Assembly (NCBI GenBank): GCA_022820825.1
Contig: JAJEEU010000046.1
Location: 1-42,198, forward strand
Direction: 5' to 3'
Length of the DNA stretch: 42,198 nucleotides
Source of the DNA: Vicinamibacteria bacterium
GTDB taxonomy: Bacteria; Acidobacteriota; Vicinamibacteria; Vicinamibacterales; UBA8438
Translations under genes and position numbers: made by a program
Shown: positions 30,960-38,904 of the stretch, one piece after another
Numbering within the stretch: the first letter of the stretch is position 1
How the letters are laid out: each line of letters begins with the position of its first letter
Notes under the pieces: generated by a model
The model's input: the letters and a program-made list of their open reading frames with translations, nothing else
Database searches by the model: none
What the model was told of the DNA's origin: nothing

Positions 30960-33266
30960 TCAGAACCGGAACAGCCGGTTGAACTTGACGATCAGCGCGC
31001 GGTTCTCCAGCTCCGGGAACCGGCGCCGGAACGTGTCGCGCTGCTCGTTGTAGACCACGAACAGCTCGCTTCCCGGCTGGTACTCCCAGCGCAGGCGGAC
31101 GTTGACCGACGTCCCGTGGCCGAGCGTGTCGTACTGCAGCAACGCGCTGGTGAACATCCTCGGCGACAGTGAGTAGATGACGCGCGAACCGGCGAGGTTC
31201 GCGACGAACTGTCCTTCCGCCAGGTCCACGACGTTGATCGAGTAGGCCGGCTCGAGCGCGAACCGCGGCGTGAAGGCCAGGCGTCCCCGCGTGACGGTCA
31301 CGCCGGTCTGCCGGCCGCTGTAGAACGTGCCGTGCTCCACCAGCACGCTGCCGGATACGGCCCGCTGCTGGCCGAACGTGAACCGCGCGCGCACGGCCTC
31401 GAAATCGTACCCGCCCGGCGGCAGCACGACGCCGGGCGCGATGTCGAACGGCTCCGGCAGGTATTCGAATATCCGCGTGTAGATGAACAGGAACCGGTCG
31501 CCGTTCTCGAGCTCGATGCCGAACTCGGCGTCCTGCTCCCTGGTCTCCGGCCGGCCGGCGGTGTTCTCGAAGTAGTCGACCGAGCCCGACCAGGACAGCT
31601 TGCGGATGGCGTCGACCCCCGGCAGCCGCGGGCTGAAGCGGAACCGCGCGGCGCTCTTGCGCATGTCGCGGCGGCGCACGAAGCCGACCTCGGGATTGAA
31701 GTCGTCGCCGACCAGCAGGTGCTCCAGCGTCATGCCGTAGCGGTCGCCGTTGTAGTCGACGCGCCCGCGGTAGCTCGACTCGTCGCCGGGCGCCGCGTGC
31801 GACCACGTCCGCGCCCAGTAAGCGTCGATCGCCAGCCGGTTCTCGAGGAACGAGAAGGCGCCGTCGGCGCCGAACGTGCCGTTGCGGCCCGGGGCGTTCA
31901 GCCCTACCGAGCGCTCGGCGAACAGCACTCCCACGCTGCTCTGGCGCAGCACGTCGCGCTTGAGGCGCGCCACCGAGAAGCCTGTCGGCCGGGCGCCGGA
32001 CACCGCTTCCGCGCCGGTGCGGATGTGGACGAGCCCCAGGTCGTAGCCGCCGACCCGGCCGGTCATCCGCCCGCCCGCGGTGAGCGGCACCTCGCGGCCT
32101 CCCTGCAGGCCGATGCGCCGGCTGTAGAACAGGATCGGCGTGTCGCCGCCGCCGCCGCCGAACTCGAACGTGCGCCGGTTCTCCAGGAAGAACTCGCGCT
32201 TCTCGGGAAAGAACAGGCTGAAGCGGGTGAGGTTGACCTGCAGCTCGTCCGCCTCGACCTGCGCGAAGTCGGTGTTGGCGGTGAAGTCGACGGTCAGGTT
32301 CCTGCCGAGTCCGTACTTGACGTCGATCCCGCCGTCGCCGCCCGGGTCGTTCCGCAGCGGCGGAAGCTGCGCGATGTCGGTCTTCAGGTCGGCTACGACG
32401 TACGGCTTCACCTCGATGTTGCGGGCCGCGGGCGGGGCCTCCAGTCCCACGACCGGGGCCATCAGCGCCGGGCGCAGGCCGAGCCGCCCCACCCCGGCCG
32501 CTATCGGCGAGAGGTACGAGAACTCGTTCTTCCAGACGTTGGTGCGGCGCATGTTGAAGCCCCACACCTGCACCGGTCCGGGACGGTAGCGCAGCGACTT
32601 GAACGGCATGGACGTCTCGACGGTCCAGCCTCCCTCGAACCGTCCGACCGCCACGTCCCACACCGGATTCCAGTCGAAGTTCGTCTGGCCCTCGTTCGTG
32701 GACTGGCCGTCCAGGCGCCCGCCGATCGGATTCGCCTCGAAGAAATAGCCGGTGCGCCGGTCGAAGAACGTGTCGAGGCCCCACGCCAGGTTGTCGCCGA
32801 GGCCGACGTTCAGGTTGTCCCGGCGCATCTCGCTGGACCGCACGCGGTCCGGCCGGCTCTCCCAGCAGCGGGCCATGACGTACACGTTCTCGTCGTCGAA
32901 CAGCAGCCACACCTCGGTCTTCTCCGAAGCCGGGGCGCCTTCCGCGGGCTCCGTCTGCACGAAGTCGGACATGGGCGGCACGGTTGCGTAGACCGCCTCG
33001 TCGAGCTGCCCGTCGATGCGCGGGGGCTGATCGACGCGGACGGCGCGCATGGTGATCCGGCCTTCCGCGTCGCGCGCGATGACGTCCGGCGCGACGGGCG
33101 GCGGCGGGCCGTCGATGGTGGCGAGCAGGTCGATGCCGAGCCCCGCGCGGCCGCCCGGAGCCTGCTGGGCCGCCGCCGCGGCCGGCAGGAGCAGGCCGAC
33201 CGCGGCCAGCGCCGCGGACCGGCGGAAAAGGCGTCCCGACTGCGGCGGCGATCCCTGGCTGGACAA
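30960..33266 (-). CDS. DUF5916 protein: CBM9-like domain plus outer-membrane barrel
   Basis: A 768-residue exported protein. After the signal peptide (FRRSAALAAVGLLLPAAAAA) comes a CBM9/DOMON-like domain (PPRIDGQLDEAVYATVPPMSDFVQTEP, then EVWLLFDDENVYVMARCWES). Next is a long region of alternating beta strands (YGLGRNLTVDFTANTDFAQVEADE, RFSLFFPEKREFFLE) typical of DUF5916, ending in FNRLFRF with a terminal Phe as in outer-membrane barrels. The start is uncertain: TTG at 33266 lies 7 nt after TACACT (33274-33279); an ATG at 33317 would precede that box. Divergent from the propeller lipoprotein. Ligand unknown. Confidence 0.85.
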   Translation of the reverse strand: MSSQGSPPQSGRLFRRSAALAAVGLLLPAAAAAQQAPGGRAGLGIDLLATIDGPPPPVAPDVIARDAEGRITMRAVRVDQPPRIDGQLDEAVYATVPPMSDFVQTEPAEGAPASEKTEVWLLFDDENVYVMARCWESRPDRVRSSEMRRDNLNVGLGDNLAWGLDTFFDRRTGYFFEANPIGGRLDGQSTNEGQTNFDWNPVWDVAVGRFEGGWTVETSMPFKSLRYRPGPVQVWGFNMRRTNVWKNEFSYLSPIAAGVGRLGLRPALMAPVVGLEAPPAARNIEVKPYVVADLKTDIAQLPPLRNDPGGDGGIDVKYGLGRNLTVDFTANTDFAQVEADELQVNLTRFSLFFPEKREFFLENRRTFEFGGGGGDTPILFYSRRIGLQGGREVPLTAGGRMTGRVGGYDLGLVHIRTGAEAVSGARPTGFSVARLKRDVLRQSSVGVLFAERSVGLNAPGRNGTFGADGAFSFLENRLAIDAYWARTWSHAAPGDESSYRGRVDYNGDRYGMTLEHLLVGDDFNPEVGFVRRRDMRKSAARFRFSPRLPGVDAIRKLSWSGSVDYFENTAGRPETREQDAEFGIELENGDRFLFIYTRIFEYLPEPFDIAPGVVLPPGGYDFEAVRARFTFGQQRAVSGSVLVEHGTFYSGRQTGVTVTRGRLAFTPRFALEPAYSINVVDLAEGQFVANLAGSRVIYSLSPRMFTSALLQYDTLGHGTSVNVRLRWEYQPGSELFVVYNEQRDTFRRRFPELENRALIVKFNRLFRF

Positions 33267-33273
33267 ACGCGCC

Positions 33274-33279
33274 AGTGTA
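33274..33279 (-). promoter_or_regulatory. Candidate extended -10 for the DUF5916 gene
   Basis: TGCTACACT on the minus strand ends 7 nt before the TTG at 33266, another leaderless-type spacing. A plus-strand TGATATGCT (33298-33306) faces the divergent lipoprotein gene. Confidence 0.4.
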
Positions 33280-33328
33280 GCAGTCCCCCCAAGCGAGTGA
33301 TATGCTGCGCGCTGCAAGGAGGAACCCG

Positions 33329-34468
33329 ATGAACTGGATGCTCAAGAGCGTTGCGCCCCTGCTCGTGCTGGCGCTGATGGCCTGCGGCGGCGCGCCGCCC
33401 GCCGAGGAGTCGATGCCGGAGCCCGAGGCCGCCCCGGCGGCGTCAGGTCCGAGCTATCCGATGTTCGAGCTGGATCCGGACTGGCCGCAACTACCGAACA
33501 ACTGGGTCACCGGCGAGGTTTCCTCCGTCTCGGTCGACGGGCGCGACCACATCTGGGTCCTGCAACGCCCCCATACGGTGCCGGAGGAGAATCGGGAGAA
33601 CGCGGCGCCGCCACTCCTCGAGTTCGACGACACGGGCGCGTTCGTCAACGCCTGGGGCGGCCAGGCGGACGGCTACGACTGGCCCTGGAACGAGCACGGC
33701 CTGTTCGTGGACCACGACGGCCACGTCTGGATCGGCGGCAACAACCCGACCGGCCGCACCCCGCAGTCGCAGGTGGAAGACAACATGCTGCTGAAGTTCA
33801 CCAACACCGGTGAGCTGGTGCTGCAGATCGGCGGGCGGGACCTGGGCACGGGCAACCTGACCACCGACAGCGTCCGCAAGTCGGCGGAGATGTTCGTCTA
33901 CGAGCCGACGAACGAGGTGTTCGTGGCCGACGGTTACGGCAACCGCCGGGTCATCGTGTTCGACGCCGACACGGGCGAGTTCAAGCGCATGTGGGCGGCG
34001 TTCGGCAAGGAGCCCAGCGACACGGAGCCGGAGGCCGATCCGGACGACCCGAACGGTCCGCCCTGGTTCGGCACCGTGCACGCCATCGAGGTCTCGAACG
34101 ACGGGCTCGTCTACGTGGGCGACCGCAACAACAGCCGCATCCAGGTCTTCGACCTCGAGGGGAACTACCAGCGGCAGGTCTTCGTCAACCCGGACGAGGG
34201 GCGCTCGCTGACCTGCGCGGGGATGGCGTTCTCACCCGATCCGGAGCAGCGCTTCCTGTACGTCGCCGACCAGGCTAACCTGCACATCCACGTGCTGGAC
34301 CGCCAGACGCTCGAGGTGCTCGACACCTGGGGCGAGCTGGGCCAGGCGCCGGGCGATTTCGACGCGCTCCACCACATCGCCGTCGACAGCAAGGGCAACC
34401 TCTACACGGCCGAGGCCCAGCGCAACCACCGCGCGCAGCGGTTCCTGTACACGGGGATGTCGCAGTAG
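33329..34468 (+). CDS. Six-bladed beta-propeller (NHL-type) lipoprotein
   Basis: A 379-residue lipoprotein with lipobox LALMAC near residue 19 and a short Pro/Glu/Ala linker. It then has repeated propeller blades: VSVDGRDHIWVLQRP, LFVDHDGHVWIGGNN, VFVADGYGNRRVIVFDADTGEF, VYVGDRNNSRIQVFDLEG, LYVADQANLHIHVLDRQ, IAVDSKGNLYTAEAQ. This NHL pattern resembles peptidyl-alpha-hydroxyglycine lyase-like and other NHL sensors but no catalytic assignment is possible. The ATG at 33329 has AAGGAGG 7 nt upstream. It is divergent from the DUF5916 gene. Confidence 0.88.
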   Translation: MNWMLKSVAPLLVLALMACGGAPPAEESMPEPEAAPAASGPSYPMFELDPDWPQLPNNWVTGEVSSVSVDGRDHIWVLQRPHTVPEENRENAAPPLLEFDDTGAFVNAWGGQADGYDWPWNEHGLFVDHDGHVWIGGNNPTGRTPQSQVEDNMLLKFTNTGELVLQIGGRDLGTGNLTTDSVRKSAEMFVYEPTNEVFVADGYGNRRVIVFDADTGEFKRMWAAFGKEPSDTEPEADPDDPNGPPWFGTVHAIEVSNDGLVYVGDRNNSRIQVFDLEGNYQRQVFVNPDEGRSLTCAGMAFSPDPEQRFLYVADQANLHIHVLDRQTLEVLDTWGELGQAPGDFDALHHIAVDSKGNLYTAEAQRNHRAQRFLYTGMSQ

Positions 34469-34535
34469 AGGACCGCGGGACAGCCCCTACAGGTGAAGTA
34501 CGGAGGGGACGGGGCGCTCGATGTGCCCGGCCCCA

Positions 34536-34554
34536 AGGCGCGCACGGCGCGCCT
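34536..34554. terminator. Hairpin between convergent genes
   Basis: AGGCGCGC (34536-34543) and GCGCGCCT (34547-34554) form a perfect 8-bp stem with a 3-nt loop in the 118-bp gap between convergent genes. No T-tract follows on either strand, so it may be a bidirectional but inefficient or factor-assisted terminator. Confidence 0.4.
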
Positions 34555-34586
34555 CGGCAGCACGGCGCGGGGCGACGGGGTCCCCG

Positions 34587-35567
34587 CTAGTGCTGCCGGG
34601 GGGTCAGGGGGCGCAGCCCCCTTCTAGCAATGATTAACCAGTGCGGGCACTTGGCGGTGTCTGCGTATAGCCGCTCGCAGTCGTCGCAGCGCACGCACTC
34701 GGTCATGACGATCTCGGGGCCGCGGATCGCGCCCCACTCGCACGTCTTCTCGCAGATCTTGCAGGTGTTGCACTCGGACCAGCGCTTGATCCGGAACACC
34801 GTCAGCTTCGAGATCAGCCCGAGAAAGGCGCCGACCGGGCACAGGAAGCGGCAGTAGAGGTTGCGCACGAAGACGGTGGCGACCAGCAGCGCCCCCAGAC
34901 CGATCCACATGCCCGTGGACGCCTGGCGGGTGAACATCCAGAACGGCTCCACGTAGCGGTAGGCCGCGATCTCGGACGTCACGAAGAAGTAGAGCAGCGT
35001 GGCGCCGAGCAGCCCGTACTTGATCAGCGCGGCGCGCTGCTCCAGCCACTTCGGCACCTCGACGCGCAGCCGCGCGGGGACGACGCGGTCCATCAACTGC
35101 GTCAGCGCGCCGAACGCGCAGACCCGCCCGCAGTAGAGCCGGCCCCACAGCACGGTCGTGACGACCGTGAAGCCGGCGAACAGGTACCACGCCAGGCTGT
35201 ACCTGAACACCGGCAGGTTGCCCGTCATGAGCCCGTAGACGTTCACGATGGAGATGAGCTGGCTCTTCGTGAAGCCGAGGTAGACGAGGGCCGCGGCGAG
35301 CGTGACGTACTTCAGCCGGACGCTCTTGCGGAAGAAGCTGACCATCGCCAGCGCCGCGAACGCGACGAACAGCAGGATGTCGGCGGCCTGGTCGCGGAGC
35401 AGCGTGCCCCACGTCTCGACCTCCTCCTCTTCGTCGTCGAAGTTCCACAGGTCGTCGGCGGCGTCGGGTTGCGCGGGCACGGCCGGCGCGGGCTGCGCGG
35501 CAGCCATGCCCGTGGGTTGGACGAGCAGCAGGGCGCACAGGAAAGCGGCGGCCGCCGGCGTGCGCAT
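34587..35567 (-). CDS. NosR/NapH-like membrane polyferredoxin
   Basis: A 326-residue membrane electron-transfer protein. It has an N-terminal hydrophobic segment, an acidic stretch (DDEEEEVE), then about five membrane spans. Two NapH/NosR-type motifs lie at span ends (LYCGRVCAFGA, C146/C150; LYCRFLCPVGA, C239/C243), followed by two [4Fe-4S] sites: C266-X2-C-X2-C-X3-C276 and C291-X2-C-X2-C-X9-C307. Its start overlaps the FMN-binding protein's stop by one base, so the two form one unit, resembling NosR split in two. Expected role: moving electrons between the membrane quinone pool or cytoplasm and a periplasmic flavin. Acceptor unknown. Confidence 0.88.
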   Translation of the reverse strand: MRTPAAAAFLCALLLVQPTGMAAAQPAPAVPAQPDAADDLWNFDDEEEEVETWGTLLRDQAADILLFVAFAALAMVSFFRKSVRLKYVTLAAALVYLGFTKSQLISIVNVYGLMTGNLPVFRYSLAWYLFAGFTVVTTVLWGRLYCGRVCAFGALTQLMDRVVPARLRVEVPKWLEQRAALIKYGLLGATLLYFFVTSEIAAYRYVEPFWMFTRQASTGMWIGLGALLVATVFVRNLYCRFLCPVGAFLGLISKLTVFRIKRWSECNTCKICEKTCEWGAIRGPEIVMTECVRCDDCERLYADTAKCPHWLIIARRGLRPLTPRQH

Positions 35568-36088
35568 CAGCGTGCTTCCGGCGGCACGATGAACTGCCGC
35601 GCGATGCGCCGCGCGCCGTTGCGCACGGCCCGCGTGGCGCTGGACACCGTGATCGTCGCGGTCGACACGGCGTCGATGTCGCCGCCCACGCGGAACGGGT
35701 CGCGGATGCTCTTCGCCTGGAACTGCACGGCGTACTTCGGCAGGTCGATGGAGAAGTAGCCGTACGGCTCGTGGTGGTCGACCACGATGATGCCGGTCAG
35801 CACGCCGTCGGTATCGACGCCCGTCAGGATCTTGATCGGCCCGTCGTAGCCGCGCTCGAGCGGCTCGAGCTCGGTGGTCCAGAACACGTAGCCGAGCAGC
35901 TCCCGCGCAGGGCCGGCGAACGCCTTGAAGTGCGGCGGCTGCCCTTCCTTCGACGAGAACGCCGTGGCTCCCGGGAACAGTTGCAGGAGTTGCTGCTGCA
36001 GCTCGTCGTCGACCGGAACCTGGGCCGCCGCGACGGCCGCCGCCGCCAGCGCCAGCGCGACCATCAGGGCTTTCGTCTGCCGTGTCAT
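35567..36088 (-). CDS. Exported FMN-binding domain protein
   Basis: A 173-residue protein with signal sequence (KALMVALALAAAAVAAAQ) and an FMN-binding domain like the N-terminal part of NosR/RnfG. DAVSTATIT (139-147) matches the flavinylation consensus (S-G-A-T type), so FMN is probably attached covalently to T145 by an ApbE-type transferase encoded elsewhere. VDHHEPYGYF lies upstream of it. The ATG at 36088 gives a clean signal peptide; longer frames have none. It is coupled to the polyferredoxin gene by a one-base stop/start overlap. Confidence 0.85.
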   Translation of the reverse strand: MTRQTKALMVALALAAAAVAAAQVPVDDELQQQLLQLFPGATAFSSKEGQPPHFKAFAGPARELLGYVFWTTELEPLERGYDGPIKILTGVDTDGVLTGIIVVDHHEPYGYFSIDLPKYAVQFQAKSIRDPFRVGGDIDAVSTATITVSSATRAVRNGARRIARQFIVPPEAR

Positions 36089-36186
36089 GCCGGAACGGTG
36101 ATTATGCGGTCCGCCGCGCAGGCGGTCAAACCGGACCCGCACGCTCGCCTGTATAGAATGCTTGGCAGCCTGGGGGAGGAAGGGAT

Positions 36187-36663
36187 ATGTCACCGACTCG
36201 GCAGGTCGCGGCGTGGGCGCTCCTGGTCTGGTGCTGCGCCGGCATCCAGCCGGCTCCGGCGGCCGGCGCGCAGGGCGGCGGGCTCGCGGACGTGCGCAGC
36301 CTGGACTGCACGTTCACGTTGATTGCGGTCGGGACGTGGACCGACGAGGGCGCCCCGGAAGCGCAGGTCGACGCCTCCGAGCTTTCCTTCCGCTTCGAGG
36401 ACGTCGACACGCAGGAGGCGACGGCCAACGTGATCGGTCCGTTCGGCCCGTCGCACATCATCACCCGGCACTCGGGCGACTACCTGCACTTCCTGCAGAT
36501 GTTCAGCGCGGGACCGCTCTACAGCACGACGATCTTCGACCGCGAGACGGTGGACGGCAAGCTGATGGCCGTCCACACGCGGCACGAGTACACGGACGTC
36601 TCGCTGATCGGCTTCACGTCGCGGCCCGAGCAGTACTACGGCGACTGCGCGGTCGGCCGCTGA
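36187..36663 (+). CDS. Small secreted protein of unknown function
   Basis: A 158-residue protein with a signal peptide (AAWALLVWCCAGIQPAPAA). The mature part is probably all-beta (LDCTFTLIAVGTW, LSFRFEDVDTQEATANVIG, DYLHFLQMFSAGPLYSTTIFD) with two cysteines that could pair (C39 and the one in GDCAVGR). I do not recognise a family. TGTATAGAAT (36151-36159) is an extended -10 and GGGGAGGAAGGG precedes the ATG, so expression looks real. It is divergent from the FMN gene and convergent with the cyclase gene. Confidence 0.65.
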   Translation: MSPTRQVAAWALLVWCCAGIQPAPAAGAQGGGLADVRSLDCTFTLIAVGTWTDEGAPEAQVDASELSFRFEDVDTQEATANVIGPFGPSHIITRHSGDYLHFLQMFSAGPLYSTTIFDRETVDGKLMAVHTRHEYTDVSLIGFTSRPEQYYGDCAVGR

Positions 36664-36670
36664 ACGGCCG

Positions 36671-37645
36671 TCAGAATATCGCCAGCGGGTTCACCGGCGA
36701 GCCGGTGCCGCCCGGCACGCGCAGCGGCGCGATCACCAGCATGAAGTCCCACTGGTTGAGGCGCGCCGCCGTCTCCGCCGCGGCCTCCAGGTCGAGGTTG
36801 TCCAGCAGGTTCATGCCGCGCGCGACTATCGCGAAGCGGTGGATCGGATTGAACCCGAGGCCGGGCACGGTGTCGGGCGCCTCGTGCACCGAGTCGGCGC
36901 CCAGCAGTGCGATGTCGCGCTCGGCCATCCACGGCATCACCGACGCGTCCCACCCGGACATCGCCTCGCCGGCGCCGAATTCGGCGCGCCGCGCCCAGCG
37001 TCCGGTGCGCAGCAGCAGCGCGTCGCCCGAACCGATGCTGACGCCCGCCTGCTCCTCCCAGGCCTCGATGTCCTCGGCGTACAGCTTCGTCCCCGGCTCC
37101 AGGTAGGGCACGCCCTTCAGCCGCGGCATGTCCACCAGGACGCCTTTCGTGACGAGGCCGTCGCGCATGCCGGCGGTATCCATCAGCGAGCAGCCGTCAT
37201 CGGTGACGACGTCGCGGTAGTCGTGCCCGTTGTAGAGCTGGTCGTTGTAGAAGACGTGGCACAGGCCGTCGAGGTGGGAGAACTGGATGCCGTGGAAGTA
37301 CACCTCGATGCGGTCACCCGAGTTCTGGCCTTCGTGGTTGATGCTCATCTGGAGCTGGTACGGCTCGCGGACGTCCGCGGCCTCCTCGGAGAGGAAATCG
37401 TGCGCCAGCGACACGGTGGTCCCGCTGCGCACGAGGCCCGCCGCCTCCTTGCGCTTCGCGGGCGTCATCAGGTTGACGGCGCCCAGCTCGTCGTCCTCGC
37501 CCCAGCGGCCCCAGTTCGACAGCTCTTCCATCCAGGTGTGGAACTGCTCGACCGAGATGGGCGCCCGGTCCTCCGGCTGCATGAACGAGCCCGCGCCGCA
37601 ACCCGCCAGACCAAGCCCCAGGACACCCGCCAGCGCGATCCGCAT
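36671..37645 (-). CDS. Cyclase-family lipoprotein (kynurenine formamidase-like fold)
   Basis: A 324-residue lipoprotein: signal peptide MRIALAGVLGLGLAGC with the lipid Cys at 16. The body matches the cyclase family (formamidase-like metal hydrolases): the FHGIQFSHLDGLCH metal motif (canonical HGTHxD), LGAVNLMTPAKRKEA, SGDALLLRTGRW and LLGADSVHEAP. Usual members are cytosolic; a lipid anchor places this one outside the inner membrane. The ATG at 37645 directly adjoins repeat C, which supplies all the sequence where a ribosome site should lie; none is visible. A longer frame through the repeat starts at 37822 but gives no signal peptide at its N-terminus. Confidence 0.82.
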   Translation of the reverse strand: MRIALAGVLGLGLAGCGAGSFMQPEDRAPISVEQFHTWMEELSNWGRWGEDDELGAVNLMTPAKRKEAAGLVRSGTTVSLAHDFLSEEAADVREPYQLQMSINHEGQNSGDRIEVYFHGIQFSHLDGLCHVFYNDQLYNGHDYRDVVTDDGCSLMDTAGMRDGLVTKGVLVDMPRLKGVPYLEPGTKLYAEDIEAWEEQAGVSIGSGDALLLRTGRWARRAEFGAGEAMSGWDASVMPWMAERDIALLGADSVHEAPDTVPGLGFNPIHRFAIVARGMNLLDNLDLEAAAETAARLNQWDFMLVIAPLRVPGGTGSPVNPLAIF

Positions 37646-37646
37646 G

Positions 37647-37808
37647 AACAGCCCGTGGCAAGACCCCACGTCGCACCGAGAGCGGTGAGGCGCGTGGCTG
37701 GCACGGCGCGAAGAGCGAGCATATTCGACGCTATGTGAGCGATGAGCAACGTAGTCCAGGCGCGATGCATCGCCGCTCGAATGCAGTGGGGTCTTGCCAC
37801 GGGCTGTT
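37647..37808 (+). mobile_element. Palindromic repeat copy C, 22-bp terminal inverted repeats
   Basis: A 162-bp element whose first 22 bp (37647-37668) and last 22 bp (37787-37808) are perfect inverted copies (ends AACAGCCCGTGG... and ...CCACGGGCTGTT). Internally it follows copies A and B (GAGCGAGCATA, TATGTGAGCGA, GATGCAT, CTCGAATGCAG) but is more diverged, with a CATA/TATG central stem. A TGA triplet flanks both sides, possibly a short duplication. It sits between the cyclase start codon and the exported msrB gene. Confidence 0.85.
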
Positions 37809-37895
37809 GACGCCGTTCTCATCGGTGACCTCCCATCGTCGGTCCCGACAGCCTACCGCAGATTGATTCCGCGCGCGACCACGGCGGGCGGGCCG

Positions 37896-38405
37896 CTAAG
37901 TGCGCAGGGCCGGAAGCTGGCTTCCGTCCGGCACGAACCGCAGCGCCAGGCCGTTGTTGCACCAGCGCTTGCCGGTCGGCGCCGGGCCGTCGTTGAAGAC
38001 GTGCCCCTGGTGGCCGCCGCAGCGGATGCAGTGGTACTCGGTGCGCGGCCAGATCAGCTTGAAGTCGCGCTTGGTGCCCATGCGCCCCGGGATGTGCGCG
38101 TAGAAGCTGGGCCAGCCGGTGCCGCTCTCGTACTTCGTCTCCGAATCGAACAGCGGCAGGTAGCATGCCGCGCAGACGTAAGTGCCGGTGCGCTTCTCGT
38201 CGTTGAGCGGGCTGCTGTACGGCCGCTCGGTATCTTCCTCGAACAGCACCTCGTATGCGTCCCGCGGCAGGAGCTCGCGCCACTCCTCGTGCGGCTTGTC
38301 GAGGCGCTCGATCGGCTCCTGCGCCTGGACCCCGCCGCTCCTGAGCCACGCCGCCGGCGCCAGCACGGCCGCGAACAGCCGTCCGAAAAACTGCTTGCGC
38401 GTCAT
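37896..38405 (-). CDS. msrB: Exported MsrB, probable Tat-like signal
   Basis: A second methionine-R-sulfoxide reductase, 169 residues. The N-terminus MTRKQFFGRLFAAVLAPAAW resembles a twin-arginine signal with RK instead of RR, cut near VQAQ, so it probably acts in the periplasm. Zinc cysteines lie in VCAACYLPLF and CIRCGGHQGHVF, with YESGTGWPSF, and the catalytic Cys is in GKRWCNNGLAL. It shares the CNNG variant with the cytosolic copy at 26803, suggesting lineage duplication. The ATG at 38405 is preceded by GGAGGG. Reducing power must come from a periplasmic thiol donor not seen here. Confidence 0.92.
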   Translation of the reverse strand: MTRKQFFGRLFAAVLAPAAWLRSGGVQAQEPIERLDKPHEEWRELLPRDAYEVLFEEDTERPYSSPLNDEKRTGTYVCAACYLPLFDSETKYESGTGWPSFYAHIPGRMGTKRDFKLIWPRTEYHCIRCGGHQGHVFNDGPAPTGKRWCNNGLALRFVPDGSQLPALRT

Positions 38406-38487
38406 CGTCGCATCCCTCCTTGGCACGTGCGCCCCATGCTCTCAGTCTAAGCCGCACGCGGGGCACGACGTTGTAAGCTCGATTCAT

Positions 38488-38904
38488 ATGAGAAGGACGC
38501 TGTTTCTCTCGCTCTGGTTGCCGATCGGGGTAGTTCTCCAGGCGGTGATCCGCTTCGGATTCGGCCCCGCATCCCCGGACGGCCTTCTCCCGATGCTGTT
38601 CTCCCTGCCGGCGATGATCATGGGGCTCGCCTTCGCCTGGCCCGGCGGCATCCCGCTGACGCTGGCCCTCCAGCGTCTGCACGCCCTTTCCCGGCCGGCC
38701 ACGTATGCCTGCGCGGCCGTCCTCTGTCCGCTCACGGTGGGCGCCGCCACCATCGGCGGCCTCTTCGGACCGCTCGGCATCTGGATCTACGCGGGCATCG
38801 TCTCGCTGCCGGCATGGCTCGTGCTGTGGCTCCTGCGGTGGCGCGCCCGGACTCCGGGACCGGCGGCCTCCGACCCCCGGCGGTCGCCTGACTCGGAGGC
38901 GTGA
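38488..38904 (+). CDS. Small membrane protein, unknown
   Basis: A 138-residue protein with about four hydrophobic spans (LFLSLWLPIGVVLQAVI, LPMLFSLPAMIMGLAFAW, YACAAVLCPLTVGAATIGGL, IWIYAGIVSLPAWLVLWLL) and a short basic/Pro-rich tail. I do not recognise a family. It is the first gene of a plus-strand run: its TGA overlaps the GTG of the Sir2 gene (GTGA). It is divergent from exported msrB over 82 bp. The ATG at 38488 is the only start that avoids long out-of-frame sequence from msrB. Confidence 0.65.
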   Translation: MRRTLFLSLWLPIGVVLQAVIRFGFGPASPDGLLPMLFSLPAMIMGLAFAWPGGIPLTLALQRLHALSRPATYACAAVLCPLTVGAATIGGLFGPLGIWIYAGIVSLPAWLVLWLLRWRARTPGPAASDPRRSPDSEA

